DNA from: Acinetobacter sp. NIPH 2699
GTDB lineage: Bacteria; Pseudomonadota; Gammaproteobacteria; Pseudomonadales; Moraxellaceae
Direction: 5' to 3'
Length of the DNA: 64,000 nt
Assembly (NCBI RefSeq): GCF_022549355.1
Contig: NZ_JAKZGL010000005.1
Coordinates: 124,001-188,000 of the forward strand
The translations under genes were made by a program, and so were the position numbers. Positions 27,723 to 36,277 of the stretch are shown in pieces; position 1 is the stretch's first letter; each line of letters opens with the position of its first letter. The notes under the pieces were generated by a model. That model made no database searches. It was not told the DNA's origin and worked only from the letters and a program-made list of their open reading frames with translations.

Positions 27723-27760
27723 AAAAAAGCCTCCAATCATTATGATTTGAAGGCTTTTTT
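27723..27760. terminator. Bidirectional terminator between flavodoxin-like gene and smpB
   Basis: AAAAAAGCCT...AGGCTTTTTT arms with an inner AATCAT/ATGATT stem. Confidence 0.88.
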
Positions 27761-27761
27761 A

Positions 27762-28238
27762 TTACTTATGCAGCATTCTCGATTTATCACGTTGCCAGTC
27801 ACGGTCTTTTTCCGTGGCACGTTTGTCATGCAATTGCTTACCTTTTACCAGTGCAATTTCTAGCTTGACCAAATGACCTTTCCAATAACAGGCTAAAGGA
27901 ACACAGGTATAACCTTTTTGGTTGACTGCACCTAAGAGGTGTTCTAATTGACGACGAGACAGGAGCAACTTACGCGTACGTGTTGCTTCTGGAACGACAT
28001 GCGTTGATGCAGACAATAACGGCTGAATTTGTGCACCAAATAAAAATGCTTCACCATTTTTAAAAATCACATAACTTTCAGTTAAGCTCATACGACCAGC
28101 GCGGAGAGATTTTACCTCCCAGCCTTGTAGAGACATACCTGCTTCAAATTTTTCTTCAATAAAGTAATCGTGGCGTGCTCTTTTGTTTTGAGCAATCGTG
28201 CCACCATTATGTTTTTTTACAACTGTTGCTTTCGCCAT
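27762..28238 (-). CDS. smpB: SsrA-binding protein SmpB
   Basis: A 158-residue trans-translation factor that binds tmRNA. Recognised from [64 protein letters not shown] and the basic C-terminal tail [20 protein letters not shown] that enters the ribosomal decoding centre. No ssrA gene is visible nearby. Length equals E. coli SmpB (160). Confidence 0.97.
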   Translation of the reverse strand: MAKATVVKKHNGGTIAQNKRARHDYFIEEKFEAGMSLQGWEVKSLRAGRMSLTESYVIFKNGEAFLFGAQIQPLLSASTHVVPEATRTRKLLLSRRQLEHLLGAVNQKGYTCVPLACYWKGHLVKLEIALVKGKQLHDKRATEKDRDWQRDKSRMLHK

Positions 28239-28353
28239 AATTCAAACTTCCACAATTGTGCTTATTGTGCCGTAAAACGTAATCTTTTTCCATCATTTAG
28301 GAATTTCGCGTTTATGCTGAACTTTTGTTAAAATACCCAACTTATCTCATTGA

Positions 28354-28860
<507 letters not shown>

Positions 28861-28861
28861 C

Positions 28862-29125
28862 GTGTCCTTATATATTACAGATGAATGTATTAACTGTGAT
28901 GTCTGTGAACCTGTGTGTCCCAATGAAGCAATTTATATGGGCGAGCTGATTTATGAGATTGATCCTGCACTTTGTACAGAGTGTATTGGTCATTTTGATC
29001 AGCCACAGTGTCAATTATTTTGTCCAGTGGATTGCATTCCATTGGATCCTCAGCATGTCGAATCACATGATGATCTCATGCAGAAATATAAAAAATTAAC
29101 AGCGCAAAAAAAATCGAGCAATTAA
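28862..29125 (+). CDS. 2[4Fe-4S] ferredoxin, YfhL family
   Basis: About 87 residues with two iron-sulfur motifs: CINCDVCEPVCP near the start and CTECIGHFDQPQCQLFCPVDC in the middle. The second has the eight-residue insertion typical of YfhL/AvFd-like ferredoxins. GTG 28862 is taken as the start because the protein then begins MSLYITDECINC like its family, and AAGG lies in the end of coaD at the right distance. One base separates it from the coaD stop. The coaD-ferredoxin pairing is frequent in gammaproteobacteria. Electron partner unknown. Confidence 0.92.
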   Translation: MSLYITDECINCDVCEPVCPNEAIYMGELIYEIDPALCTECIGHFDQPQCQLFCPVDCIPLDPQHVESHDDLMQKYKKLTAQKKSSN

Positions 29126-29151
29126 GTTCGAACTTTGATAATATGCGCGAC

Positions 29152-29510
<359 letters not shown>

Positions 29511-29525
29511 TTTTGAAAAATGTGC

Positions 29526-29554
29526 TTGACGTGTGTAGTAAAAGTTTAGATAAT
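29526..29554 (+). promoter_or_regulatory. Promoter of the first tRNA-Met gene
   Basis: TTGACG (29526-29531), 17-base spacer, GATAAT (29549-29554), 15 bases before the tRNA. A GC-rich discriminator (GCGCGC) follows, typical of stable-RNA promoters under stringent control. Confidence 0.82.
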
Positions 29555-29569
29555 GCGCGCACAGTTTTC

Positions 29570-29646
29570 GGCTATGTAGCTCAGTTGGTTAGAGCACCGC
29601 ACTCATAATGCGGGGGTCACAAGTTCAAGTCTCGTCATAGCCACCA
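29570..29646 (+). tRNA. tRNA-Met (CAT, elongator type), first copy
   Basis: A 77-nt cloverleaf with encoded CCA. Acceptor GGCTATG/CATAGCC, anticodon stem CCGCA/TGCGG and loop CTCATAA (anticodon CAT). The 5' half closely follows the E. coli elongator tRNA-Met. The T-stem ACAAG/CTCGT has one A-C mismatch. A tRNA-Ile2 identity (lysidine-modified CAT) is less likely given the elongator-type acceptor and D arm. Confidence 0.94.
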
Positions 29647-29653
29647 TTTTATA

Positions 29654-29680
29654 GACCACGCTCCTGCGTGGTCTCTTTTT
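29654..29680 (+). terminator. Terminator after first tRNA-Met
   Basis: GACCACG-CTCCTG-CGTGGTC followed by TCTTTTT. Confidence 0.9.
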
Positions 29681-29863
29681 ATCTGCTGCTTTTGTAAGAT
29701 TTAATCCGTTATTCTAATCGTTAATTTCTTGTTTTTTTAAATCAATCTATTTGAAATATTGACTGAATTTTAATATGGGTTGCTGCATCTGCTGAAAAAT
29801 GAACAATTGAAAATTAAGCGCGTAAAAAATGTGCATATACTTCGTATTTTCAAGATCATAGGC

Positions 29864-29892
29864 TTGACCAGCTATAAGGAACACTAGATAAT
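29864..29892 (+). promoter_or_regulatory. Promoter of the second tRNA-Met gene
   Basis: TTGACC (29864-29869), 17-base spacer, GATAAT (29887-29892). The -10 and the following ATGCGC.CACAGTT are the same as at the first copy. Confidence 0.82.
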
Positions 29893-29907
29893 GCGCTCAC
29901 AGTTTAC

Positions 29908-29984
29908 GGCTATGTAGCTCAGTTGGTTAGAGCACCGCACTCATAATGCGGGGGTCACAAGTTCAAGTCTCGTCATAGCCACCA
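29908..29984 (+). tRNA. tRNA-Met (CAT, elongator type), second copy
   Basis: Identical in all 77 bases to the first copy, including the T-stem mismatch. The -10 region and the terminator are duplicated with it. Confidence 0.94.
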
Positions 29985-29990
29985 TTTTAT

Positions 29991-30018
29991 AAACCACGCT
30001 CCTGCGTGGTTTTTTTTA
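29991..30018 (+). terminator. Terminator after second tRNA-Met
   Basis: AACCACG-CTCCTG-CGTGGTT followed by eight T residues. It is the same hairpin as at the first copy. Confidence 0.92.
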
Positions 30019-30057
30019 TCTATTATTTTATATACAGACGATGAATGCGTTGTGTAA

Positions 30058-30092
30058 AAAGCCTGTTAATAAGCGATTTATTAACAGGCTTT
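30058..30092 (-). terminator. Terminator after the gene downstream of nadE
   Basis: GCCTGTTAATAA...TTATTAACAGGC, a perfect 12-bp stem, with A/T runs on both sides. Confidence 0.9.
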
Positions 30093-30096
30093 AATT

Positions 30097-31128
30097 TTAT
30101 AGATGTTTTTCGATGCTGGCTAAAGTTTGAGGATTTTCATAGAAAGGTTTTAAAATCATGGTGATGATCGGTTCCAAAACACCATGTTCGTCTAAAGCAG
30201 CCACGACCTTTGGATAAAAACGAACAGCCTCATTTTGAAGATCGCTTTCTTCTAGTCCAATCGCAATGAAAACATCTGCTAAGCTTTCATCTTTATAGAA
30301 GTCATAAAAGACTTTTACACCATATAAAATGAGATCTTGAAGGAATGAGGATTGACGTAATTCTTTCCAATATTCATAGATCATGACAAAGAATTCTTCG
30401 ACATCGAGTGGTGTGACTTGCTTGGTATACTCTGATAGCGGTTTAGCTTTGTTGTCATCCCAAATATTACGCGCAAGGCTTTCTAAATCATCATTTGAAA
30501 GGAGGCTTAGATCGACAAGTTGCTCTTGAATGAAACGAGCAATACTTTCTTCTATTTTATGCTCGATGCGTTGTTGTTGACGATGAGAGAAGATTTTAAG
30601 TTTTTGTTGCCATTCATATTTACTTTCTGAGATATTTTCATCGTCAGTATGCGTAAAGAGTTTCGGTAATTTATTTTGCAGTGTGGTGGTTGCGATGTAT
30701 TGGCATAGCTGTTGAATAGATGGACTTTCTTTTAAGAAGTGATTCAGATAATGGCGAATATTTTCAAGTTCTAGAAATTTAGAGAGCCAGATCTCAAATT
30801 GTTGATCAGAAAATACATCCTGCAATTGTGCGGATGACTGTAGCGAAAAAACATGAAGTTTTTGTGCGATTTCCCCAATAAATTCTAATAAACCCGCACC
30901 CAACTGCATTTCAAAGGCGTAGCGTTTAACAACTGCTTGGATTTGTTCTAACTCAATGACTTCTTTGAGTTGAATATTGGGTGCATGTTGTAAAAATAGT
31001 TGAATGAATTGCTGAAAGAAATCAGCAGACAGTTGCGTGGTGAGTTGGGTTTTATAAAATGTAACTTGCTCAAGCAAAAGCGCTTGAGCAAGTAATTGTG
31101 ACTTTTCAGAAACAATTTGTTCAGTCAT
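30097..31128 (-). CDS. Hypothetical helical protein overlapping nadE
   Basis: A 343-residue protein not recognised from any family. It is rich in Gln, Leu and Glu and predicted almost wholly helical, with no signal peptide or membrane segment; a mid-region (WQQKLKIFSHRQQQRIEHKIEESIARFIQEQL) could form a coiled coil. ATG 31128 is chosen because it overlaps the nadE stop in an ATGACTGA junction, indicating translational coupling; the frame extends upstream inside nadE without support. A strong terminator follows. Function unknown, though coupling suggests matched expression with NAD synthase. Confidence 0.75.
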   Translation of the reverse strand: MTEQIVSEKSQLLAQALLLEQVTFYKTQLTTQLSADFFQQFIQLFLQHAPNIQLKEVIELEQIQAVVKRYAFEMQLGAGLLEFIGEIAQKLHVFSLQSSAQLQDVFSDQQFEIWLSKFLELENIRHYLNHFLKESPSIQQLCQYIATTTLQNKLPKLFTHTDDENISESKYEWQQKLKIFSHRQQQRIEHKIEESIARFIQEQLVDLSLLSNDDLESLARNIWDDNKAKPLSEYTKQVTPLDVEEFFVMIYEYWKELRQSSFLQDLILYGVKVFYDFYKDESLADVFIAIGLEESDLQNEAVRFYPKVVAALDEHGVLEPIITMILKPFYENPQTLASIEKHL

Positions 31129-32746
31129 TCGCGGTCCATCCGTTGACGATAGGGTAGCGTCGTTCACGATTGAAAGCACGCGAACTAATACGTGGTCCAA
31201 TCGCGCCTTGACGACGTTTATATTCATTACGATCGACCAAGCGAATGACTTGTTCTACCACTTCGGCTTTATAGCCTTTCGCAATAATGTCTGCTTGGCT
31301 GAGATCTTCTTCTATATAAGCATATAAGATTGCATCAAGTACATCATAGGCAGGCAATGAATCCTGATCTTTTTGATCTGGACGTAACTCTGCTGATGGT
31401 GGGCGAGTGATCACACGTTCTGGAATAACAGGTGTTTCGCTTAATGTATTACGATATTTTGCAAGTTCAAATACGATGGTTTTATAGACGTCTTTTAGTA
31501 CAGAGAAGCCCCCAACCATGTCGCCATACAAGGTACAATAACCGACTGAAATTTCAGATTTGTTACCTGTAGAAAGGACGAGATTACCAAATTTATTGGA
31601 TAAGCCCATCAACAAGGTACCTCGAGTACGGGCTTGTAGATTTTCTTCGGTTGCATCGGCAGGTGAGTTGCCAAAGAATGGAAATAAGGTTTGCATGAAG
31701 CTGTTTACAATTGGGTGAATTTCAGCGATACCAAATGTCACACCCATACGACGCGCTTGTTCTGTTGCATCTTCTACACTCATTTGTGAGGTGTAGGTAT
31801 AAGGCATCATCACTGCCTGAACTTTATCGGCACCAATCGCATCCACCGCAATGGCAAGCGTTAACGCAGAATCAATTCCACCCGATAAACCTAAAATCAC
31901 ACCTGGGAAGCCTGAACGTTGCACATAGTCACGGGTTGCCATGACCAAAGCCTGATAAATCTCAGCAAAAGTTTCTAATGCAGGAATCGCATCTGTGGTT
32001 TTAAATTGCTTTTGTTCCGCATCGTATTCGGCAAAAGCAACGGTTTCTTGGAAACTTGGAACTTGTAGTGCCAGTTGTCCATTGTTATTGCTAACAAAAC
32101 TTGAACCATCAAAAATCAAGTCATCTTGTCCGCCAACTTGGTTTACATAAACAATATTTAAGCTTAATTGTTTTGCAAGCTCATTCAAGGTTTGAATGCG
32201 ATGTTGTGGTTTACCGACTTCATAAGGAGAGGCATTGAGGATGAGTACAGTTTCAACATTGAGTTGGCTGAGTTGCTTTACTGTATTCAATGACCATACA
32301 TCTTCACAGATCAGGACACCAAATTTATGTCCCAGATATTCAAACACCAGATGTTGATGACCTTCTTGGAAGTAGCGACGCTCATCAAACACACCGTAAT
32401 TTGGGAGATTGTGTTTATTGTAGATGCCTAAAACTTGTCCATTCTTCATGACTGCGGCAGAGTTATAACGATGGCCGTCTTCAGTTTGATGTACAAAACC
32501 GAATACCATCACGATATCTTTGACTTCACTTAATTGAGCAAATGCTTTTTGGGTGCGTTTTTGTAGATTTGGGCGAAGTATCAAATCTTCGGCAGGGTAA
32601 CCGAGTGTTGATAGTTCAGGGAAGATGATTAAATCAGCCTGTTGTTGTTTCGCTAAATGAGCTTGCTCAACCATCTTTTGAGTATTTGCGTCAATATTGC
32701 CAATATGCGGAGAGAATTGAGCAAGGGCAATTTTAAAATTTTTCAT
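31121..32746 (-). CDS. nadE: Glutamine-dependent NAD+ synthetase
   Basis: A 541-residue two-domain enzyme that amidates nicotinic acid adenine dinucleotide. The N-terminal nitrilase-like glutaminase (residues 1-250) has the catalytic triad regions FPELSTLGYPAED (Glu), YNKHNLPNYGVFDE (Lys) and LICEDVW (Cys). The C-terminal synthetase starts near residue 270, with the pyrophosphate loop ILGLSGGIDSALTLA, and includes STGNKSEISVGYCTLYGD and RPPSAELRPDQKDQDSLP. Its stop overlaps the start of the downstream unknown gene. Confidence 0.96.
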   Translation of the reverse strand: MKNFKIALAQFSPHIGNIDANTQKMVEQAHLAKQQQADLIIFPELSTLGYPAEDLILRPNLQKRTQKAFAQLSEVKDIVMVFGFVHQTEDGHRYNSAAVMKNGQVLGIYNKHNLPNYGVFDERRYFQEGHQHLVFEYLGHKFGVLICEDVWSLNTVKQLSQLNVETVLILNASPYEVGKPQHRIQTLNELAKQLSLNIVYVNQVGGQDDLIFDGSSFVSNNNGQLALQVPSFQETVAFAEYDAEQKQFKTTDAIPALETFAEIYQALVMATRDYVQRSGFPGVILGLSGGIDSALTLAIAVDAIGADKVQAVMMPYTYTSQMSVEDATEQARRMGVTFGIAEIHPIVNSFMQTLFPFFGNSPADATEENLQARTRGTLLMGLSNKFGNLVLSTGNKSEISVGYCTLYGDMVGGFSVLKDVYKTIVFELAKYRNTLSETPVIPERVITRPPSAELRPDQKDQDSLPAYDVLDAILYAYIEEDLSQADIIAKGYKAEVVEQVIRLVDRNEYKRRQGAIGPRISSRAFNRERRYPIVNGWTAND

Positions 32747-33232
32747 TCAAACCTAATCCTGAGTCTTAACAGATGCTGATATACAAGTTTTTGATTTATA
32801 TAAGTATAGTTTTAAAAACATGTGCATATCATAGCGCCAAACATTCTATATCTAAAAGAGAAATCATAAGTTCACTAATATATACTAAATGCACATTTTT
32901 CTGCGTAAAAATAACAAGTTTTTCTGTATAAAATACGAAGATATATTGGTGGATTTTCGCATTTTTGAGCGTTTTTGTGATTATGCCGTGTGATTGTGAA
33001 TTGCTTTAATTATGCACCTTGAGTTTTTTCATGCCATTTTCTCAGGTGCAAATGACATATCAATGACGAGAAAAAATCAGCTTTAAATTCTTTTAAAAAT
33101 AAAAAATGATAAGAAAATGAGTGTAATTATTATTTATATGTAAGTTTATAAAATTATTAATTTAATTTATTCAATGCTTTATTGGTTTGTGTTTATTTTT
33201 TATACCGTTCGTCGGGAATCTCTTTGCGACAC
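32747..33232. other. Long AT-rich gap between nadE and the mini-protein cluster
   Basis: Nearly 500 bases without a supportable gene. It holds an imperfect hairpin GCACCT(T)GAG...CTCAGGTGC at 33014-33049, and a stretch near 32885-32945 that resembles in inverted orientation the spacer before the second tRNA-Met gene. The nadE promoter should be within the first 100 bases. Confidence 0.5.
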
Positions 33233-33261
33233 TTGAGTGTACATCCGTGCACTGCTATTAT
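33233..33261 (+). promoter_or_regulatory. Promoter with flanking inverted repeat, mini membrane protein cluster
   Basis: TTGAGT (33233-33238), 17-base spacer, TATTAT (33256-33261). An 8-bp inverted repeat, GTGTACAT (33237-33244) and ATGTACAC (33280-33287), brackets the -10 and likely start site and could be an operator. About 70 bases of leader precede the first start codon. Confidence 0.6.
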
Positions 33262-33338
33262 CCCAATTAATGTGAACACATGTACACTGTGATGAAAGTC
33301 CTAGCATGTGGTGAATAAACAAAAGAGAGGTAACACAT

Positions 33339-33437
33339 ATGTCAATTTTATTTTTTCTGATCATCGCAGCAGTTCTAGCGATTGTTGTTGGGCGTTTAGG
33401 TACGATTTTATTGCAATCTAAAGAACAACAAGTTTGA
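33339..33437 (+). CDS. Mini membrane protein 1 (32 residues)
   Basis: A 32-residue frame, MSILFFLIIAAVLAIVVGR then LGTILLQSKEQQV, preceded by AGAGAGG at the right distance. It is one hydrophobic segment of about 18 residues with an arginine at position 19 in a G-R-L-G-T motif and a short polar C-terminus. It is not recognised as a known family. Two further frames just downstream share the same motif and their own binding sites, which is the main reason to believe all three are translated. Confidence 0.7.
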   Translation: MSILFFLIIAAVLAIVVGRLGTILLQSKEQQV

Positions 33438-33467
33438 TCTTGTTTAACCATTTTTAAGGAGACGAGT

Positions 33468-33566
33468 ATGTCAATTATATTATTTCCAGTCGTGGCAGCA
33501 ACTTTAGCAATTGTTGTTGGGCGTGTCGGGACAGTTATATTGCAAAAGCAAGATGAATCGAATTAA
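33468..33566 (+). CDS. Mini membrane protein 2 (32 residues)
   Basis: A second 32-residue frame, MSIILFPVVAATLAIVVGR then VGTVILQKQDESN, with AAGGAGACGAGT in front, a near-perfect ribosome binding site. It is aligned without gaps to copy 1: same MSI start, same LAIVVGR core, G-T two residues after the arginine, and a glutamine at position 26. It starts 30 bases after the stop of copy 1. The tail differs (acidic rather than mixed), so drift has occurred while the core is kept. Confidence 0.7.
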   Translation: MSIILFPVVAATLAIVVGRVGTVILQKQDESN

Positions 33567-33613
33567 TACGATTTTAGCTGTCACCTATAAATTAAATTAG
33601 AGAGGTAACAACA

Positions 33614-33778
33614 ATGATAGTTCCAGTAATTTTATTTCCTGTCGTTGCGTTTGGATTAGCAATTGGTATAGGACGTGTAGGCACAATTGTTAAAGATGCT
33701 ATGCGTGTGGATTTTACGACTGAAATGGATGATAGTCATGAACTCAAATCTGAAACTCGCAAAGGCTCTATTGCATAA
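33614..33778 (+). CDS. Mini membrane protein 3 (54 residues)
   Basis: A 54-residue relative with the same ILFPVVA...LAI..GRVGT core (arginine at 21) and a longer, charged C-terminal tail of 30 residues (DAMRVDFTTEMDDSHELKS...). AGAGAGGTAAC lies before the ATG and repeats the leader of copy 1. A bidirectional terminator follows 24 bases after the stop, closing a three-gene unit of 440 bases. Single-pass topology is likely. Function unknown: a toxin-like, small-subunit or stress-membrane role is conceivable but none is shown by sequence. Confidence 0.7.
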   Translation: MIVPVILFPVVAFGLAIGIGRVGTIVKDAMRVDFTTEMDDSHELKSETRKGSIA

Positions 33779-33799
33779 CGTTGATTGCGATTTACTCAA

Positions 33800-33838
33800 A
33801 TAAAAAGCCCTGTAGATAAAATGACAGGGCTTTTTATT
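33800..33838. terminator. Bidirectional terminator after the mini-protein cluster
   Basis: AAAAAGCCCTGT...ACAGGGCTTTTT. The stop codon of the convergent HExxH gene falls at its edge. Confidence 0.9.
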
Positions 33839-34358
33839 TTGTCAGAATAATATTGGGGATTTTCTTCAGAAAAATATCGCGGGCAATATCACCTTGTTGT
33901 TCAATGTTGTAATCACTAAAGTCTTTGCCTGATATAAATTGGTAGCGGTAGGGATTGTATTTTTTAAAGCTTAAATAATAGCCCAATTGTAAAATTGCAC
34001 CTTTAACGATGACATTGGTATGTTGTTGATGTTGTAAGATGTGGGTAAGTTCGTGGATAAAGATTGCCTGTAAATGAATAGGGCAGTTTGAATAATCAGG
34101 ATAAAAATATTGTTGATGTACAAATAAGTTGCCATTTGGCGCAATAAAAATATTGATGGGTTGCCAAGGCAGGTAGGGGATATTAAAGATTTTAATTTGT
34201 GAATAGTCGATGAGATTGCCAAAGATCGGTCGTGCCATCTCGATCTCAGCTTGCGTCAATCCACGATATTGAAATTGATCTACTTTCAGGATTTTAGCCA
34301 TATAGAAGATGAATTGAAAATATAGGTCTTGAGTAAAGCGATACATTTTGTTGAACAT
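33834..34358 (-). CDS. Putative zinc metallopeptidase-like protein (HExxH), Vgr-related type
   Basis: A 174-residue protein with a clear HELTHILQHQQ motif (HExxH, about residues 103-107). The preceding order GLTQAEIEMARPIFGNLIDYSQIKIF...P.QP.NIFIAPNGNLFVH resembles small 'vgr-related' and DUF4157-type proteins, which carry the same HE(L/M)TH.WQ.Q site. No signal peptide is evident. It is AT-rich compared with neighbours. No type VI or Rhs gene is in the window, so the name reflects resemblance only. Proteolytic activity is inferred from the motif. Confidence 0.65.
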   Translation of the reverse strand: MFNKMYRFTQDLYFQFIFYMAKILKVDQFQYRGLTQAEIEMARPIFGNLIDYSQIKIFNIPYLPWQPINIFIAPNGNLFVHQQYFYPDYSNCPIHLQAIFIHELTHILQHQQHTNVIVKGAILQLGYYLSFKKYNPYRYQFISGKDFSDYNIEQQGDIARDIFLKKIPNIILTK

Positions 34359-34463
34359 GGTCTTTTACTCATCTCCTATATATTTTATATGCCTATGATA
34401 TTATTAAAATATTCATAAAAATTATTTCTTAGCGTTTGCGAAATGCAATGACGATTATTCAAT

Positions 34464-35789
34464 ATGGGGGATTCTTTGAAAAAATTAAAGCCATTTTTAT
34501 TTGTTGCTATGATTGGGGTATTGTTCATTACTATTTTCATACTGTGGTTGCAACATGATGAACCACTCAATGATACCACTCATGAGTTGTTTGCTTTACA
34601 GCAGGATTATCAATCTGATTTGACGGAGCATCCATATTTTCTTGCTTTGGGACTTGATGCAAAACAGAATATTGATCCTATGCTTTTGGGGCGGCTGCGT
34701 TATCATCAGTATTGGGCATATTATTTTACAGCGCCTTTGAGTGAATGGGATGCTCAGAATCGTCTGGAATTAAACATTGCTCAAAAATTTAAAGGTTCAG
34801 GTATTGATGGGCATAGCAAAGAACTGTTAGCAAATTTGTCTAAGGATCGAGATAAGGGGATTGATCTAGAATTATTAGCGAAGAATAAACAGCAATTGAA
34901 TTTAAGCTTTGAAAAGAATCAATATTTGGTTCAAAGATATCTAAATTTGATACATCAAAAGAATTATCGTGATTTGTCATTGCCAGCAAACTCAGCCCTG
35001 CTGGATTATTCGAATATGATGAATATTCATTACCTATATATTTCAAAATTAGCGATGGATCGGGATGCAGTATTGTTAAAAAGCTATATTGATCAGTTGA
35101 TGTTGATCTATGCAGATACCACAAGTTTGATTTATAAAATGCTATTATACAGAATGATTGATTCATCACTTACACTCCTTCATTTTTTAGTGGATGAAGT
35201 CGATTCTCAGGTGAATGTGATGCCAATGACGAAGCAGCAATTTTCTTATCGAAAGGTCTTTGCTGGTGAGCTACGGTTCATAACAACAGGTTTACCGAGC
35301 TATGAAAATGATATAAAAAATGCTTCTAGTCATAGTGAGGTTATTGATAATTCATCCGCTATGGGTTTCATTGGAAAATCAAATTTATTTTTTCTACCAA
35401 ACATGACGATCAATCAGTTTGCTCGTCAATATCAACCTTATATTGCATTGTCTGAGTCTCCGTATCTGAAATTTAAAGCAGAAGTGAATTTAATTGGGAA
35501 GCAAGAACAGGATCAGCAACAGCTATTTAAGCTCAAAAACTATATCGGCAATATTCTTGTGAATATCGGGAGTCCAAGTTTTGTTGACTATATTGTGAGA
35601 TCAAGACTTCTAGATCATAAAATACGTGTTTTTAATGTATTACATGGCGGAAAAGAGTGGGATTTAGAGCAATTAAATTTAAATAAGGATGGGTATACGT
35701 TTTATCAAACGCAGCATGAACTTTGTATCCGTAGTCCTTATTTGAAGAAGATAGATTGGAATCAGGATAGTTGCCTCACTATTCAATGA
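34464..35789 (+). CDS. Hypothetical membrane-anchored protein
   Basis: About 441 residues with one N-terminal membrane anchor (FLFVAMIGVLFITIFILWL, residues 12-30) after a basic start and a large remainder likely in the periplasm. No known domain is recognised. It is AT-rich and contains repeated aromatic/Leu helices. The start is unsure: ATG 34464 is open, but GGGGGA sits correctly before a TTG at 34476 that would give MKKLKPFLF. It is divergent from the HExxH gene (105 bases). Its end forms the left arm of a terminator shared with hemJ. Confidence 0.65.
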   Translation: MGDSLKKLKPFLFVAMIGVLFITIFILWLQHDEPLNDTTHELFALQQDYQSDLTEHPYFLALGLDAKQNIDPMLLGRLRYHQYWAYYFTAPLSEWDAQNRLELNIAQKFKGSGIDGHSKELLANLSKDRDKGIDLELLAKNKQQLNLSFEKNQYLVQRYLNLIHQKNYRDLSLPANSALLDYSNMMNIHYLYISKLAMDRDAVLLKSYIDQLMLIYADTTSLIYKMLLYRMIDSSLTLLHFLVDEVDSQVNVMPMTKQQFSYRKVFAGELRFITTGLPSYENDIKNASSHSEVIDNSSAMGFIGKSNLFFLPNMTINQFARQYQPYIALSESPYLKFKAEVNLIGKQEQDQQQLFKLKNYIGNILVNIGSPSFVDYIVRSRLLDHKIRVFNVLHGGKEWDLEQLNLNKDGYTFYQTQHELCIRSPYLKKIDWNQDSCLTIQ

Positions 35790-35796
35790 AGCAAAA

Positions 35797-35822
35797 AAAA
35801 CCTCAGTTAGAACTGAGGTTTT
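35797..35822. terminator. Bidirectional terminator overlapping the hemJ 3' end
   Basis: AACCTCAGT-TAGA-ACTGAGGTT with A-run and T-run. The last hemJ codons and stop lie inside the stem. Confidence 0.88.
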
Positions 35823-36259
35823 ACAACAACTAAAATGATGATCGCAAATAAAAGTAGGGTTGGCATCTCATTAAAGACGCGCCAAAACTTATGCGATTTG
35901 TAGTGAGCATTGCCAATCAGCTTTTTGCGGTAATAACCACACACAAAATGGTAAATCACCAATAAACCAACCAAACCTACTTTCAGATAAAACCATAATG
36001 CCTCATGGTAATGTCTGGTTGCATCTCCCCAATCCACAAGGAAATGGGCAGTGATTAATGTGGCAATCATAGAGGGCCACATAATGCCACGATATAACTT
36101 GCGCTCCATCACTTCAAAGCGCTGGTGACTGATCGCATCTTCACTCATGGCATGATAAACATAAAGACGTGGTAAGTAGAACAAAGCAGCGAACCAACAT
36201 ACCACAGCAATAATATGTAATGCTTTTACCCACAAGAAAGCATCAGAAGGTGCATCCAT
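35807..36259 (-). CDS. hemJ: Protoporphyrinogen IX oxidase HemJ
   Basis: A 150-residue integral membrane protein with about four hydrophobic helices. Diagnostic are the haem-ligating histidine in WVKALHIIAVVCWFAALFYLPRLYVYH near residue 14, MERKLYRGIMWPSM and LWFYLKVGLVGLLVIYH. HemJ replaces HemG/HemY in Acinetobacter and cyanobacteria for oxidation of protoporphyrinogen IX. It follows fabB by 18 bases on the same strand, so the two are probably co-transcribed. Its stop codon is embedded in a terminator stem. Confidence 0.93.
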   Translation of the reverse strand: MDAPSDAFLWVKALHIIAVVCWFAALFYLPRLYVYHAMSEDAISHQRFEVMERKLYRGIMWPSMIATLITAHFLVDWGDATRHYHEALWFYLKVGLVGLLVIYHFVCGYYRKKLIGNAHYKSHKFWRVFNEMPTLLLFAIIILVVVKPQF

Positions 36260-36277
36260 CGATAATCCTAGGTGGGA

